A DNA stretch of 64,000 bases from Crossaster papposus. Taxonomy: Eukaryota; Echinodermata; Asteroidea; Velatida; Solasteridae. Location: positions 1 to 64,000 of the forward strand of contig JBAIAA010000024.1 in assembly GCA_037893245.1 (NCBI GenBank). The letters are read 5' to 3'. The notes under the pieces are model-generated. The model did not search any database, was not told the DNA's origin, and saw only the letters and a program-made list of their open reading frames with translations. Shown here in pieces: positions 1 to 11,078 of this stretch (its first letter is position 1; every line of letters begins with the position of its first letter). The translations under genes and the position numbers were made by a program.

Positions 1-1509
1 TTCTATCATTTGCAGAAATGTCCAAATATGCATCTCTGAGATGCACATATCAAAATGACATTCTTTTGTTATTTTACTTTAAAATGACTACATGCCAGAC
101 GGAATAATTTCACAGGAAATTTAGAATCATTAAAATCTTTACAACAAGTAAGCTTACTTTTTTGGATATTTGCAAAAGGTAGATTCCACTTTTATTGCAA
201 AACGCTCCAGAATCCCATATTTTACATCACCGCATACAAATTTTAACTGCCGCGCATTGCATGAAACTTTTGACCAGTGAGAAAGGCAGCTGTAGCTGGC
301 ATGTGTAAAACTTGATCTGCGAGTTTCAAATATTCCAAAATTCGATCGAGTGCATTTTTGAAGAATTACATACTAATATTTTTGAAAATGAACAGCCCTA
401 AACCGTGTCTCCTCATGAGAGATTTAGTTTCCGGGTATGCTACAGAGAGCTATCCATGTCATTCAATTATCAGGGATTAGTGTTCCGTTTCATCGCCAGC
501 AGATTTGTAATCTATCGGAGGAGGAGGAGGGGGGGGGGGGGGGGGGGGGGGGCTGGTGAGATGGATTTCGTGATCTTGCAGTCTTCTTGTCCATTGATCT
601 CATGGGTCAGGGGGTCGTGCAGTTTAGGGTGAATTTGATCCCCCTTCATGCCTGTCGCATCATCTATCAGTCAGTCCGTCCACGGAGCCCGTCCAAAAAC
701 ACTCGTTTCCGCGAGTAACGAAAGGCTGCATGAACCCCCAAAATGAATTACTGAACTAGTTTGCCCCATGTCCGGGAAAGAATGTAATAAGACACTGCCC
801 TGGTTTTTTGGCAGTTGGTCTGTCGTCATTTTGCTGGTATTTTCAATACATTGTACTTATAATTTGGGTCATTTTTGTTTTTGTTTGCCTTCCTTCAAAT
901 TAACTCAATACCCTACCTGTCACTCTGTCAACATAGGTCAGTGGGTCCCCCCCCCCCCCATGTTCAACATCAATAGATATTTTGCCCTTTTTTCTGGTCT
1001 TAGAGAGCGTCAACTGCACGATGATTGTATTGATGCTAATCGTCAAAATTGGATCACGACTGTCAACGTTCTTTCCCTACCAATTTGTGACCGTTGAAAA
1101 GAGATAATGTGGAATAGAATTCATTGACAGATTTGGGAAGATTGTCTGATGGCAAGGAAGGTCATTCAGGTCATTCGGCCGACTTGGTCCCTTGGTCGTT
1201 GCTCTCTAGAAGCTAAATCTGGACCAGACACAAGAGACTTGGAATCAAGTTGGCCACAAGTTGTCAACAAGAAACGGCTGATAAATAAATATAAAGAGAT
1301 TTGCTAACACGGGTTGGGATTTGCTAACATGGGTTGCAATTTATTCATTTATTTTCTTTTGTTTGGAGGGAGGGAACATTAGCGAAAGGGGGAAGGGGCA
1401 GGGACCGGGGCAAGAACCAGGGAGTGGGGGACAGGACTAGGACGTTTTTTATTTTATTTTTTATAATGTGCAATTGATGCAATAATATGCAATTGATGGG
1501 ATTAATGAT
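1..1509. other. Non-coding stretch with one long G run
   Basis: I see no gene or recognisable repeat family here. The sequence is AT-rich and unique-looking. It contains a run of 24 G at 529-552 preceded by GGA triplets, and a run of 13 C at 947-959. The short open frames at 405-632 and 768-1097 are chance frames; the first owes its glycine stretch to the G run. Confidence 0.7.
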
Positions 1510-2102
1510 ACAAGCATGGAATTTGGCACACATTTCATAATAAGAGAGATATCTGGCTATACGACCATAGCAGATTTGTCCCTTGAAGAAATACAGTCAA
1601 ACCTTGATATAGCGGCCATCGACGGTGCCGGTTTTTGTGGCCACTATACGCAAGTGGCCACTATAGCAAAACGTACACATGTACACACACCCATACATGT
1701 ACATGTATGAAGTCCAGGAACCAAACAACGGGGGAGATTTCAAAGTCAACAGAGGGCGCACTTCATTTCTGCGGCCGGAGTACACAGGTTTCACGGCAAT
1801 GTAATTGTACACATTTTATTTCCTGTGGGCTAATATGGGTTGGCCACTGGCCGCGTTACGCAGTGGCCGCATTAGCAGAAATGGTTATGGTATGTTTATG
1901 CAAGAATCAAACTGGGACCAAGCAAAGGTGGCCAGTTAAGCCAGGTGGCCGCTGTATCAAGGTGGCCGCAATGGCAGGTTTGACTGTACAGGCAACATAA
2001 CAAGCAATGAATGGCAGCCGTTTCGAAAGTTTTGCGATGGCCCTATAGCCAAATATATTTCTTCATGACATACTTTGCCACAGTGTGCCATGTTTCATGC
2101 TG
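1510..2102. mobile_element. Inverted-repeat element, family E copy 1, split by another element
   Basis: The left end (about 1510-1575) begins ACAAGCATGGAATTTGGCAC. The right end (about 2025-2102) is an imperfect inverted copy ending GTGTGCCATGTTTCATGC. Both ends match the second family copy at 41.3 kb, including the GATATYTGGCT block. Removing the inner element at 1594-1986 leaves about 200 bp, close to the ~250-bp second copy. There is no coding capacity, so this is a non-autonomous MITE-like element. The superfamily and the target-site duplication are not clear. Confidence 0.7.
1594..1986. mobile_element. pogo/Tigger-like MITE inserted in family E
   Basis: The termini read CAGTCAAACCT and AGGTTTGACTG, a perfect 11-bp inverted pair flanked by TA on both sides (1592-1593 and 1987-1988), as expected for the Tc1/mariner-pogo superfamily. 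Behind the termini, GCGGCCACC-type blocks recur several times in both arms (for example TTGATATAGCGGCC on the left and its complement near 1952-1972 on the right), which may be repeated transposase-binding sites. The 393-bp body has no transposase frame, so it is non-autonomous. It also holds the palindromic ACATGTACATGTA near 1694-1709. Confidence 0.75.
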
Positions 2103-4638
2103 AGAACTCATCAGGATACAAGTACTTGCCTTCTTTCAAACCTGCTGCAATTGTACAGCACTTTTTGATTAATCGCCAGGATTTTTGTCATCATCTTAAT
2201 TCCTTCTCCGTGCAGAACACTTGAGTGGATGACAAACCTTTCATAAAAAATGATTGCTTCCAAAATCTTCCAAACAAATCTTTGATTGACAATTTGACAT
2301 CATTCAGTTGAAAGCAGACTGTGACTCGCACAGCTCATAATGATTAATAACAACTTCCATTTTACCTGAAAGTCGCTCCTTAAATTGCTCTTCGGCTGTC
2401 ATCAACAAAAATTAACCCTCCGTCATTTTTCACTGGTTAATATTTGTACAGAACTAACAAATACTCTGTAGGCAAAAGATGTTTATCTTTATAGATTGGT
2501 GTGTTGATTGGTATTCGTATGATTCGTTAAGGACAAGAATGGTTGAATTAAAACACTTTTTAGGTGTTTTTTAATGACGATTTTGCTTTTTTGTTATGTC
2601 CAAAATGAATCTGTTTAATATCACTGCATTTATTCTTGAAAGACAGGATTTGATAACTGTTGATTTATTGCTACCTGTGTTTGTCTGGTTATATTTTATG
2701 CCCAGTGTAATTTTTGTTGTTGAATTGCCCTGATTCTTTCTTGCTTGACATGGACCAATAATGCCATAATTGTGTTTGTGCATTACGGTCTCGCCAGAGA
2801 CTGCCATGTGGTATTTGCTGTTGCCTTAATACTTGTTGATTTGTAAATTTATATGTGATTTACATGTATCTGCTAGCGTGTTTGCATTCTAAGAATGCAA
2901 ATGTCAACTCCTAACACCCCCTCCCCCCAACAACTCTTTTGCGACTCTGACAGCGTAGGGCAATCAAATGTCCAAATCTGACATTATTGCAGTCAAATCT
3001 TTGTGCAAACGCAATCTCCTGTATCAGTATGTTCCCCAGGGCCTTTGCGTGTGCTCGCGGATGAAGATAGTTTACTCTTGTAATCCTAGAGAGGGACATC
3101 TTCCTTTCATCCAGCTTCCCGACGAATGTGCTGCGGGAGAAATCAGGAATCCTAAAAAAACACAAAGTACCTTACCTATGAGAAAATGCGTATTTTTATT
3201 CTTCTTTTCAAATGAAAAAGCGTTGTTTAGTCCGATCCACGACAAAGGTGTTGATTCTTTGTAATTGGTTATGAATAGCTGATGAGGCCACTGAAGTCTT
3301 GTGTAAATCTCTTTTATTTTGTCCGCCATTGGCTTTGGAACGGTGTAAAAACATGTCTTTCTTCTGTTGGGAATCTTTGTGTCTATCGGCCTGGTTGTCA
3401 CATTACCTCATGAGGCGCTGCCGGTCTGAAGAATGTCTGTAAACCTCTCTAAACCTCTTTTTCAATCTCTTTTCTGGATGGGACCATTTCACGAACTTTG
3501 GTTTCATCTTGGCATAGGCTTTCATTGCATACAGTACATGTATGTGGAGATAAATAAAAGTAGTTCACTGCTATGTGTATTTTTGTATTATTTTTCTCTG
3601 CGAATAAGCTGTAAAACCAATGGAACATAGGACCAATGGGAGATGTAGGACTATAGAGACTTCCCCAAGCAATTGTTCCATTTAATTCAGTTCCAAATAG
3701 TCCACTACAGTATAGTCCAACCTCCTTCATTTAATCAAAGTTAGTTAACTAAAGTTCACACCCAAACTTACTCTAGGCTGCTCGTCAACCCATAAATCTC
3801 AACGGTAAACACCATTCAAAATATCAGAAATAAAAACTTAAAAGTCGGATGACAATAACCCCCTAACCTCCCTCCCCCTTAAACAGAAAAGGGCAAACCA
3901 AAAAATGTGAATATTAATAACCATCTTTCCTCATCATGATCATTTTCTTGTGGATGGAGTCTTGTGCTGTGGGTTATTATCATTATCATTGCAGGCATTT
4001 ATCTTGTTTCTTCAAGCGGATCATGACAAGGCATTCTTGGCTACGGTGCCGCTTTCACACTTCCAGCGGGCCATTTGGCCGCTTCATAAATAATTCATCT
4101 TTTCCCTGCAACTTGACTCCGGTTGAATTCTACAGATCAGCACTGCGAGATAATGTGGTCATGCGTGCACAGACTCCATCAAAAGTTGTTGTCGAGCACG
4201 GGCCTTTTTTTTTTTTTTTTTTTTTTTCTTGGGCGCATATGCTTTTGTTTTTTCCCCCTCCGTCTTATATTTGGCTCGTATTGATCCACAGCATTTTGCA
4301 TTTTTGGACGGGAATAGACAACTCGGCTCGCTAACAAAACGTGTGTGAAATAAGGATTTCAGAATTGCATGTACGAACAAAGTGAATGCCGAGTTATTGC
4401 AGTAATGTGACAAGAAAAAGTGCAGCGTATGCCATTGTACTATCTGGAAATTGGCGTGTTCCGCTAAAGTTGGGCAAACCGTCAAATTTTGTATTTAGTA
4501 TTAAACTGGAGATGAGATGGTGTCATAAACTACAATATTATGGAAGGAAAAAGAAATTCAATAAGAATCCAAATAGGATTGTAAATGCATTGCAATTGTA
4601 TTGTGTAAAATAAAATGAAAATTAAATATATTGCTTGA
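2103..4638. other. Non-coding stretch
   Basis: No gene is supported. A perfect short hairpin lies at 2881-2901, where TTTGCATTC and GAATGCAAA are inverted around TAA; each arm is an octamer-like ATGCAAA half. A run of 23 T lies at 4205-4227. Two minus-strand open frames (2911-3165 and 3072-3401) overlap in different frames, match no family I know, and look like chance. Confidence 0.6.
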
Positions 4639-4866
4639 GCCCGGTCAATGTCATAATAACTCTCGGTGTGAATGTGAATGGGTACTTAAGATAAACATAA
4701 ATATGTGTGATTTTTAACCTGTGTTTTAAAGCTTGTAGCAATTTGAAGGGCTAACTCTAACAGTCCTCCTATAATTTCAATAGGATTTTGCATGCTCTTT
4801 TAACCCTAATTAACCCTATTCCCGCGCCTAGGCTCGGTGATGTTAAAATAATTCAAACTGGTTAAT
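4639..4866 (+). repeat. Two 3'-end fragments of family A
   Basis: Bases 4639-4675 (CCCGGTCAATGTCATAATAA) and 4828-4866 (GGCTCGGTGATGTTAAAATA) each match the last ~40 bp of the full family A copies at 5.4 and 8.3 kb. Only the 3' part is present each time, as with 5'-truncated retroposed copies, although decay could also explain it. Confidence 0.55.
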
Positions 4867-5254
4867 AGGGAGTAAGGATCAAGGAAATAATACAAGGACA
4901 CTATTGCATTATTGGTTGATGCATTCATCTACATTCGTTAGCTGTCCAGTCATAATTCTCTGCTTACTCAAAGGTCACTTTTGAAACTTTGGAAATTGGG
5001 TAGGGTGGTACCTGAATTGTAACGCAGCACATAATGTTTTAACCATCTGCCTCCCTACCCCCCCCCCCCTTAAATACCCCTGCCCTGTCTAGAACCCACA
5101 GGATATGCGTGGCACCTCTTACAAACACCCACTATACGCTGTGCATTCCGGAGCTCGAGGAAAGGAAGAACCAAACGGAAGTGTTCATGGATTATTAACC
5201 AAACTCTAACCATTCATCATGGCAGAGCGTTGTAACGACGCGACAAGATGACAA

Positions 5255-5273
5255 CCCCCCCCCCCCCCCCCCC
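5255..5273 (+). repeat. Run of 19 C
   Basis: This is a homopolymer of 19 C. It belongs to a window-wide set of long G/C runs described in the findings. Confidence 0.95.
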
Positions 5274-5436
5274 TCTCTCCCTTCAACTGACTTATCCAAC
5301 AAATAACAGTATCTTCTTCAAAAACAGGTCGCATATTCACAGTGGCTCTGTGGCCCTTGATGGCCAAACTGAAAACAAATAGTGTTTGTGGTCTATGCTA
5401 TCATTTAAAATGTTGGGGGTTATTAAAGCAGTTAGC

Positions 5437-5666
5437 ATCGGATGCCGTGTATACACGCAAAGTTTTTCTTGAATTCAAAACAGATGACGGATAAACACTA
5501 CCGGAGCGAGGTCGGAAATATCTGTCACTGACTGGCGAGGCCACAAGTATCAGGGTGTGCTACCCACAGATGCCGGCCTGAATCTGTTTCGGATCGTGGT
5601 TTATGAAAAACAATCCCACGTCTGGGCTCGGTCAATGTCAAAATAATCCCGGCATGAACTGGTTTT
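5437..5666 (+). repeat. Family A interspersed repeat, copy 1
   Basis: This ~230-bp unit is shared, with many substitutions, with copies at 8283-8476 (+) and 46677-46920 (-). Conserved blocks in order are GTGTATACAC, GAATTCAAAACAGATGACGG, a repeated CGAGG.CGGAAATATCTGTC-like motif, CAGGGTGTGCTACCCACAG, GCCTGAATCTG, AACAATCCC, CTCGGTCAATGTCAAAATAA and CCCGGCATGAACTGGTT. I see no inverted ends, no tRNA B box and no coding frame. It could be a SINE of unknown origin or a non-autonomous DNA element. Confidence 0.7.
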
Positions 5667-5850
5667 GAAACATTATGTTATAGACTAGAAACTTAAGAAA
5701 TATTCATTGCTACCCGAATCGGGATGAATGCGTAAAACATGTGTGGTAGCAGATGTGTACCAGATGCCAGTGTCAAGTCATGGTCCATTTCAGAGGTGGC
5801 GTTATTTGCATAGGTGCACATCGGCTGGTACAGTGGCAATTGGCTAGGTT

Positions 5851-6033
5851 CCGGTCACGCCCAATTGGCATTAATAAGAATTCCCATCCCCCTCTCCCCC
5901 CCCCCCCCCCCCCCCTTCCGCATCTTCTCACAAAACAGAAGTATGCTCCGGTCACGCCCAATTGGTGTTAATAAGAATTCCCATCCCCCCCCCCCCCCCC
6001 CCCCTTCCGCATCTTTTCACAAAACAGAAGTAG
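5851..6033 (+). repeat. Tandem duplication with an internal C run
   Basis: Bases 5851-5947 and 5948-6033 are two adjacent copies of one segment starting CCGGTCACGCCCAATTGG and ending CACAAAACAGAAGTA. Each contains a run of about 20 C (5896-5915 and 5985-6004). The copies differ only by a few substitutions and in the length and interruption of the C-rich part, so the duplication is recent. Confidence 0.9.
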
Positions 6034-8282
6034 TTGGTATTCATTAGATTTGGTTATCTCTGGTTTAAGTTGGTCATGGGTGGGCTGAATCAAGTAAATT
6101 GGGTCCCTTCATTTTAGGGTTTGAGGTTGGTGCTATGATAATGATTGCTCTTGGCTTGCCCAATTCCTTCATCGATTTAAACAGAAAAATGAAATAGGTT
6201 GGGTTATTGTTGAACGTCGGGTTCATACTTCCTACATGATGCCAGGAAGCAATCGCTGGGAAATTTGCCAGAGTTGAAATCTGTTCAAACTATTGCAAAA
6301 TCGCAGCGCGAAACTTGTTTGCGTATTTGCGTTGCGTTCCCCCGCAAGTACATGTACTATGATGCAAGAGCGATTAGTGGAGTTTATAGGACTTTATTGG
6401 CATGCACGTTATTAATTTGACAATGCCACGAGAATCCTTAATCTAAAATACTCTGACAGTTCAAACAGATTCCATTTTTTTCTTTCAAACCATGGCCGTT
6501 TTCTAAACCCCAGCTTAGGCTCCGTCAGCTTCACCATTGCCAAACTGCATGAACGAGGCCGAAGCCAAAGACGAACTGGGGCTTGGAAAACGATCTTAGT
6601 CCGAGTGTTTTCCTTGTGAAACACAACTATGAGCACCTTTTTTCCTTCTTTTTTATTGAAATAGTGCAAAAAGTTAGATATCTGTGTCCAACATTTGATC
6701 ATGATTTCATGGATCCACCTGTTTTTCAGAAGATTCTGTTTTGGCGCCGTGAGCAACCAACTGTCCCACTGGCGCCTCATGAAATCCAATTAATTGATTG
6801 ATTTTTGTTTTGCTGTAGTTTGTTTAAATAAAAGTATGTTTCCACTGGCTTATACAGACTCAGGCATTTCGATTTATTTAGGAGAGGAAAAAAAGGTGTT
6901 GGGATCGGTTAACTGATGAGTTACAATGCTATTTGAAGTATTAGGTTTATTTTTGTATTTTTTTTTTGTATTTTTTATTTTTTTTAAATGAGAACAAGGG
7001 TTTTAGGGTTATAGGGAAGTGGAAAATTTATCATTTTGGAGGATTGTTGGTTGTTGTTGTTGTTGTTGTTGTTTCCATAGGCAAGGTTCCCTTAAAAGCA
7101 GGGTGGGGTCATTAAATTGAACCAAGTTGTTTAAGGGTAGGCCTATATATTTGACACATTTTTTTCTTGTTGCATTTATATCTGCCCGATGTTTTGCAAT
7201 GTTGTCTATTGTTAGTTATTCTCTTCAAAGATTTTGAAGAATAATAAAACAAAATAATTTTTCGAGGAAACAACCTCCCTAAATTAACATTGATTAATTT
7301 ACTGAACAAAAACACTCCGTTTTATTCTGCCTTCTTTCAGAAAGGTGGTAGACCGACCGCGTTTGAACTTTTCACAAGTTGGGGTTAATGGTGTTAGGTA
7401 AAATATCATATTCAGGGGGGCTCGTTTTGATTTATACGACCATTAGCGCGTTGCTGAATGAATTTATTCAAAAGTTTTTGTGTGTTTATTTCAAGATGTC
7501 GATATGGAGTGTGATGTGCATGGTATAAAATGTGGGTTAATGAAAGGAGAAGAAGAAGAAAAAAATCAAGACCGGAGAAAAATATCCCACATATCTGGTG
7601 CCAGAACCCTGTGTCCTAATTTATTGATGGGGTTGTTAGTGTGTACGGAGCCATCTTATGATGATAAATGGACGACGGAGGGATCTCATTTCACTGTCGT
7701 GATGAGGTGGCTGGTCTGACTAATGAGTCGACTTGAGTCGTGACTGGATTCTTGGGGATGTGGGGTGGACCGAGATGAAGGAATCAATACGAGTCGCAGG
7801 CCTCCTCTCCTCTTCAACTTCTTCATCTTTCGCCTTTTCTCTTTCACATTGATGAGCATTATGATGCCCATTCTTGTTGTAAATCATCTTTAATGTGGCA
7901 TCATAAATGTTCCATTAGAAAAATTGTTTTTCTTGTGTTATTTTGTTTATCAGTAATGTTTAAGTATTGCATTTTGTATTTTCAATTCTGCCGCTAGCTG
8001 CAATGAGTATAAATAAACCATTCATAGTAATTAAATGTGCATCAAATTCATCTAGATTTATCAGTTTTGTTTGTGTTTTTTTGTAAATTCTTGCATCGTA
8101 CCGGTGTCTTACATGTAGGTCTTGTTAAGTTTAAGACTTGTTTGAAATTTAGTGAGAAATGCTATAGAGTGTTGTTTATAAGACGGTGTTTGATTTTTAT
8201 TGAGACAAAAAGCTGTTCAATATTGCGAGTTTTGTACATTTTTAACCAGTTTGCGACGTACATAAACGCACATATTTTTCCA
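6034..8282. other. Non-coding stretch with a degenerate repeat and a TTG microsatellite
   Basis: No gene is supported. Bases 6216-6360 (GGGTTCATACTTCCTACATG, then TCGCAGCGCGAAAC and GCGTATTTGCGTTGCG) resemble the segment at 25535-25610 that begins CCGGTTCATACTTCACACG. I group these as degenerate family D. A (TTG)n microsatellite lies at about 7044-7072. T-rich tracts occur near 6958-6990. Confidence 0.5.
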
Positions 8283-8476
8283 GATTAAAAACGGATGACG
8301 CATAAACACGCCACAAGCAAGGCCGAAAATGTCTGTCAGCAGCGAGCTAGGCCGGAAATGCGTGGGTGTTCTTCCCGGTGCTATCGGCCTGAACCTGCCT
8401 TGGATCGAGTTTCATTAAAAACAATCCTGTGCGTCGGCTCGGTGATGTTAAAATAATCCCGGCACGAACTGGTTAA
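8283..8476 (+). repeat. Family A interspersed repeat, copy 2
   Basis: It shares the order of blocks with copy 1: ACGGATGACGCATAAACAC, GGCCGAAAATGTCTGTCAGC, GGCCTGAACCTG, GGATCGAG, AACAATCC, GGCTCGGTGATGTTAAAATA and CCCGGCACGAACTGGTTAA. The GTGTATACAC block of copies 1 and 3 is absent, so this copy is shorter at its 5' side. Confidence 0.7.
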
Positions 8477-10949
8477 CTTTCAAACTGATTTCTGTCGTTC
8501 TTTGTCTGTCAATAAGACTTGCTTTTTTAATTGCCAAAGATAAGAATCAGAATGTAGAATTTTAGAATCTTTGGTTTTACCCTGCAGAGATAAGGGCAGC
8601 AAACTGAAATGTAGCTAAAAAACGTTCTTTTCTTGATATATTTCTCGTAAAGGAAAGTAAGGGGCTCCGGTGACATTTACCGCTGAAAACAATAACCATA
8701 AAAGGACTGCATGCCATCTCTTAAAACTCAAGACGGTGGGTATTAAGTTTGAAACAGAAGCCGTTGTTTTTAGGAGCAGGACCGTAATTGATGATAGTTG
8801 TACTCGAGAACGCAGCCCTGGCCGAGGGGAAATTGCGTTAGATTCTCCAGTAGTAATGTCAACATGTCAACCCGCGCTGCAAATTAGTGTTTGAAGTGGT
8901 GACAAGCCAAAGTGGGGTAGAGGATGGGCAGGCGGCCAATAACGATGATACCATCGACTTAAAAAACAAGATGGTGGCGCATTGCCATGGCAATGCTATC
9001 CTGACAGCAATTACTGTGTGATCCAGATGGTGGAAGTTTGCAATCGGTATTTTTTGGTGGTTGATTTCAAGTTTCGTGGCTCGTCTTGTCCATTTTGTGT
9101 TCGCTTGAGGCTAATTCAACCCGTCTCCTCCGCCATCTTAGAAACTGATCCATCTGTGTCATATTTCCCTCAGCACATGAATTAATTTATCGCCGGCGGC
9201 AACAACCAGTGGACATGATACTCTGTTGTGAGTCTCTTTCCAAGAAGATTGTTGCAATGCTTGTCTCGCATATGGGTAGACGAAACTGCAAAAAATATAA
9301 CGATACTCGGTAAACTCTCTCCTTCATTATGTATGAAAGCCAAAAGTAGCCAAAATGAGCAACGATTTTTGGATCAGAGTACGACACAGTACAGTGTTGG
9401 GGGATGGGGGAGGGTGGGGTGGGGGTAGGGTAGGGTGGGGGAGGGTAAGGTAATGCAGGACGATGGGAATGGGAGAGGGGATGAATCATCACAGACTGCA
9501 TCTTTCCTGAGACAATTGAGCCAACATTTGTTCTTCTTTTGCCATGTCAAAGTTAGTAATTTTATGTTCACATTTTTCAATTGCCTTTTTTTGGTGCCTA
9601 AACACAAACTGTCTTGTTGGTTTTGATATTTGCTTTTTCTAATAGAAACTCAGTGATCCGCCTCCTTTGGTCTTTGGGACTATAAATCTTGTCTCTTAAA
9701 TTTGTTGCACTGTGTCACTAGCAAGCATCTACACAGGAGATATATTCCTTGCCATCAAGAGTTACAATCACTCTATCCAACATTGTATATCATCATTTGT
9801 GTCTGTACCTTTAAGATTAGGTTTTCTGTGGCTTAGTTGAGTGCACGCATGAAAAGAAAAGTTTTGACCTCTTCAATTCAACTGGACCTGAAATCAGTCA
9901 GCCTAATTTAAAAAAAGGGGAAAAAGGAGGTTTTTCTTATCTTTATTTATTAGTATTCTCATTTGTTTTTAGCTCTGTTTAGGCGTTTGCAGGACACTGG
10001 TCATTTTTGTGCCCATCTGTCAGAAGCAAATTTGCATCTCTGATGAACAGTCTCCATTACTAAAACCCAAAATCTTTGCAAATTGAAAAGGATCATTAAT
10101 TTTTCCAAACTCCTGTTTAAATTTGGTGGCAATGGACAATTCTACTCTGATCTGAGCAAGACTAACGAGTTGCACTTAAAACCCAAATCTCTTTTCCTAC
10201 TTATTGCAGGACACTTTAAAAAAAGAAGGTCATAGAAAATGTCAAATTGCTATTCTAATGAACTTTCAGTTAATTTCAAATAAATTGTGATTAATTTTAC
10301 AATTTTCGCTGTTTTGACTATTAAAGTGGCATGCATGTGCTGTGAAGTTGTGCTTATGGTCATTTGGGTTCACATGAACTGACACCAGGCACTGTTCCAG
10401 AAATACAATTCAGAGAAAACACTTTGACAGGTTTGACAATTTTACTCCTTCTGTGTACTTTAATGTAAAAATCTGTTAGCTTGTTAAAAAAAAATACGAT
10501 CTTGACTTTAACTGGTGCTTAGTTTAGGGCTTCTTCTTCTTCTTCTTCTTTTTCTTCCTCAGAATCTCTCTTCCGTTGTCTGCCGGTTTGTTTTTCAGGA
10601 AGTTTTGCATCCATGTCTCGCGTGATTCAGACAGATGCAATTGTCTGGCTTGGATTGGACTGGAGACACAGAAAGTGAATTATTAATTTCATGCATTTTG
10701 ATGCACCCTGGCATTTCTATTTCATGAGGCGCCCGGAAGATTGGGCCTTGACTGTCGTTTTGGGGTCTCTATGCAATTTTAATCTATTTCTTTTGATACT
10801 TTTTTTTATTAAAAGGTTCATATTAATTATGAATGAGGAATACAACTTTGATTTTTGTCAAGTTCAATTCATGCCTGCAATGTCAATACATTCTTAGGAG
10901 TTATTATTTTAAAGCAAATATTTTGAACTGACCTGTTTTGTGTCCACAG
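8477..10949. other. Non-coding stretch with a G-rich tract
   Basis: No gene is supported. Bases 9398-9450 are strongly G-rich (GGGG groups separated by T, A or TA) with many more than four G-triplets on the + strand, so they could form G-quadruplexes. A (TTC)n tract lies near 10531-10556. Short open frames over the G-rich tract (9187-9607, minus) are proline-rich by composition only. Confidence 0.6.
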
Positions 10950-11078
10950 ATGCTGGAAAAACCAAGAAATAAAGCTGTTTTTGTAGTCTGGTTCCCTGAC
11001 CCTACTTTATATAAAATGAAGTAAGTTATAGACGTCAGGTAATTATCAAGTCGAGTAGTCCATGACCAGACGATGTAC
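10950..11078 (+). repeat. Family C short repeat, copy 1
   Basis: It shares ATGCTGGAAAAACCAAG, GTAGTCTGGTTCCCTGACCC, TTATAGACGTCAGG and a terminal CCAGAC block with the copy at 15828-15954. The right inverted end is decayed here (CATGACCAGACG). Confidence 0.65.
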
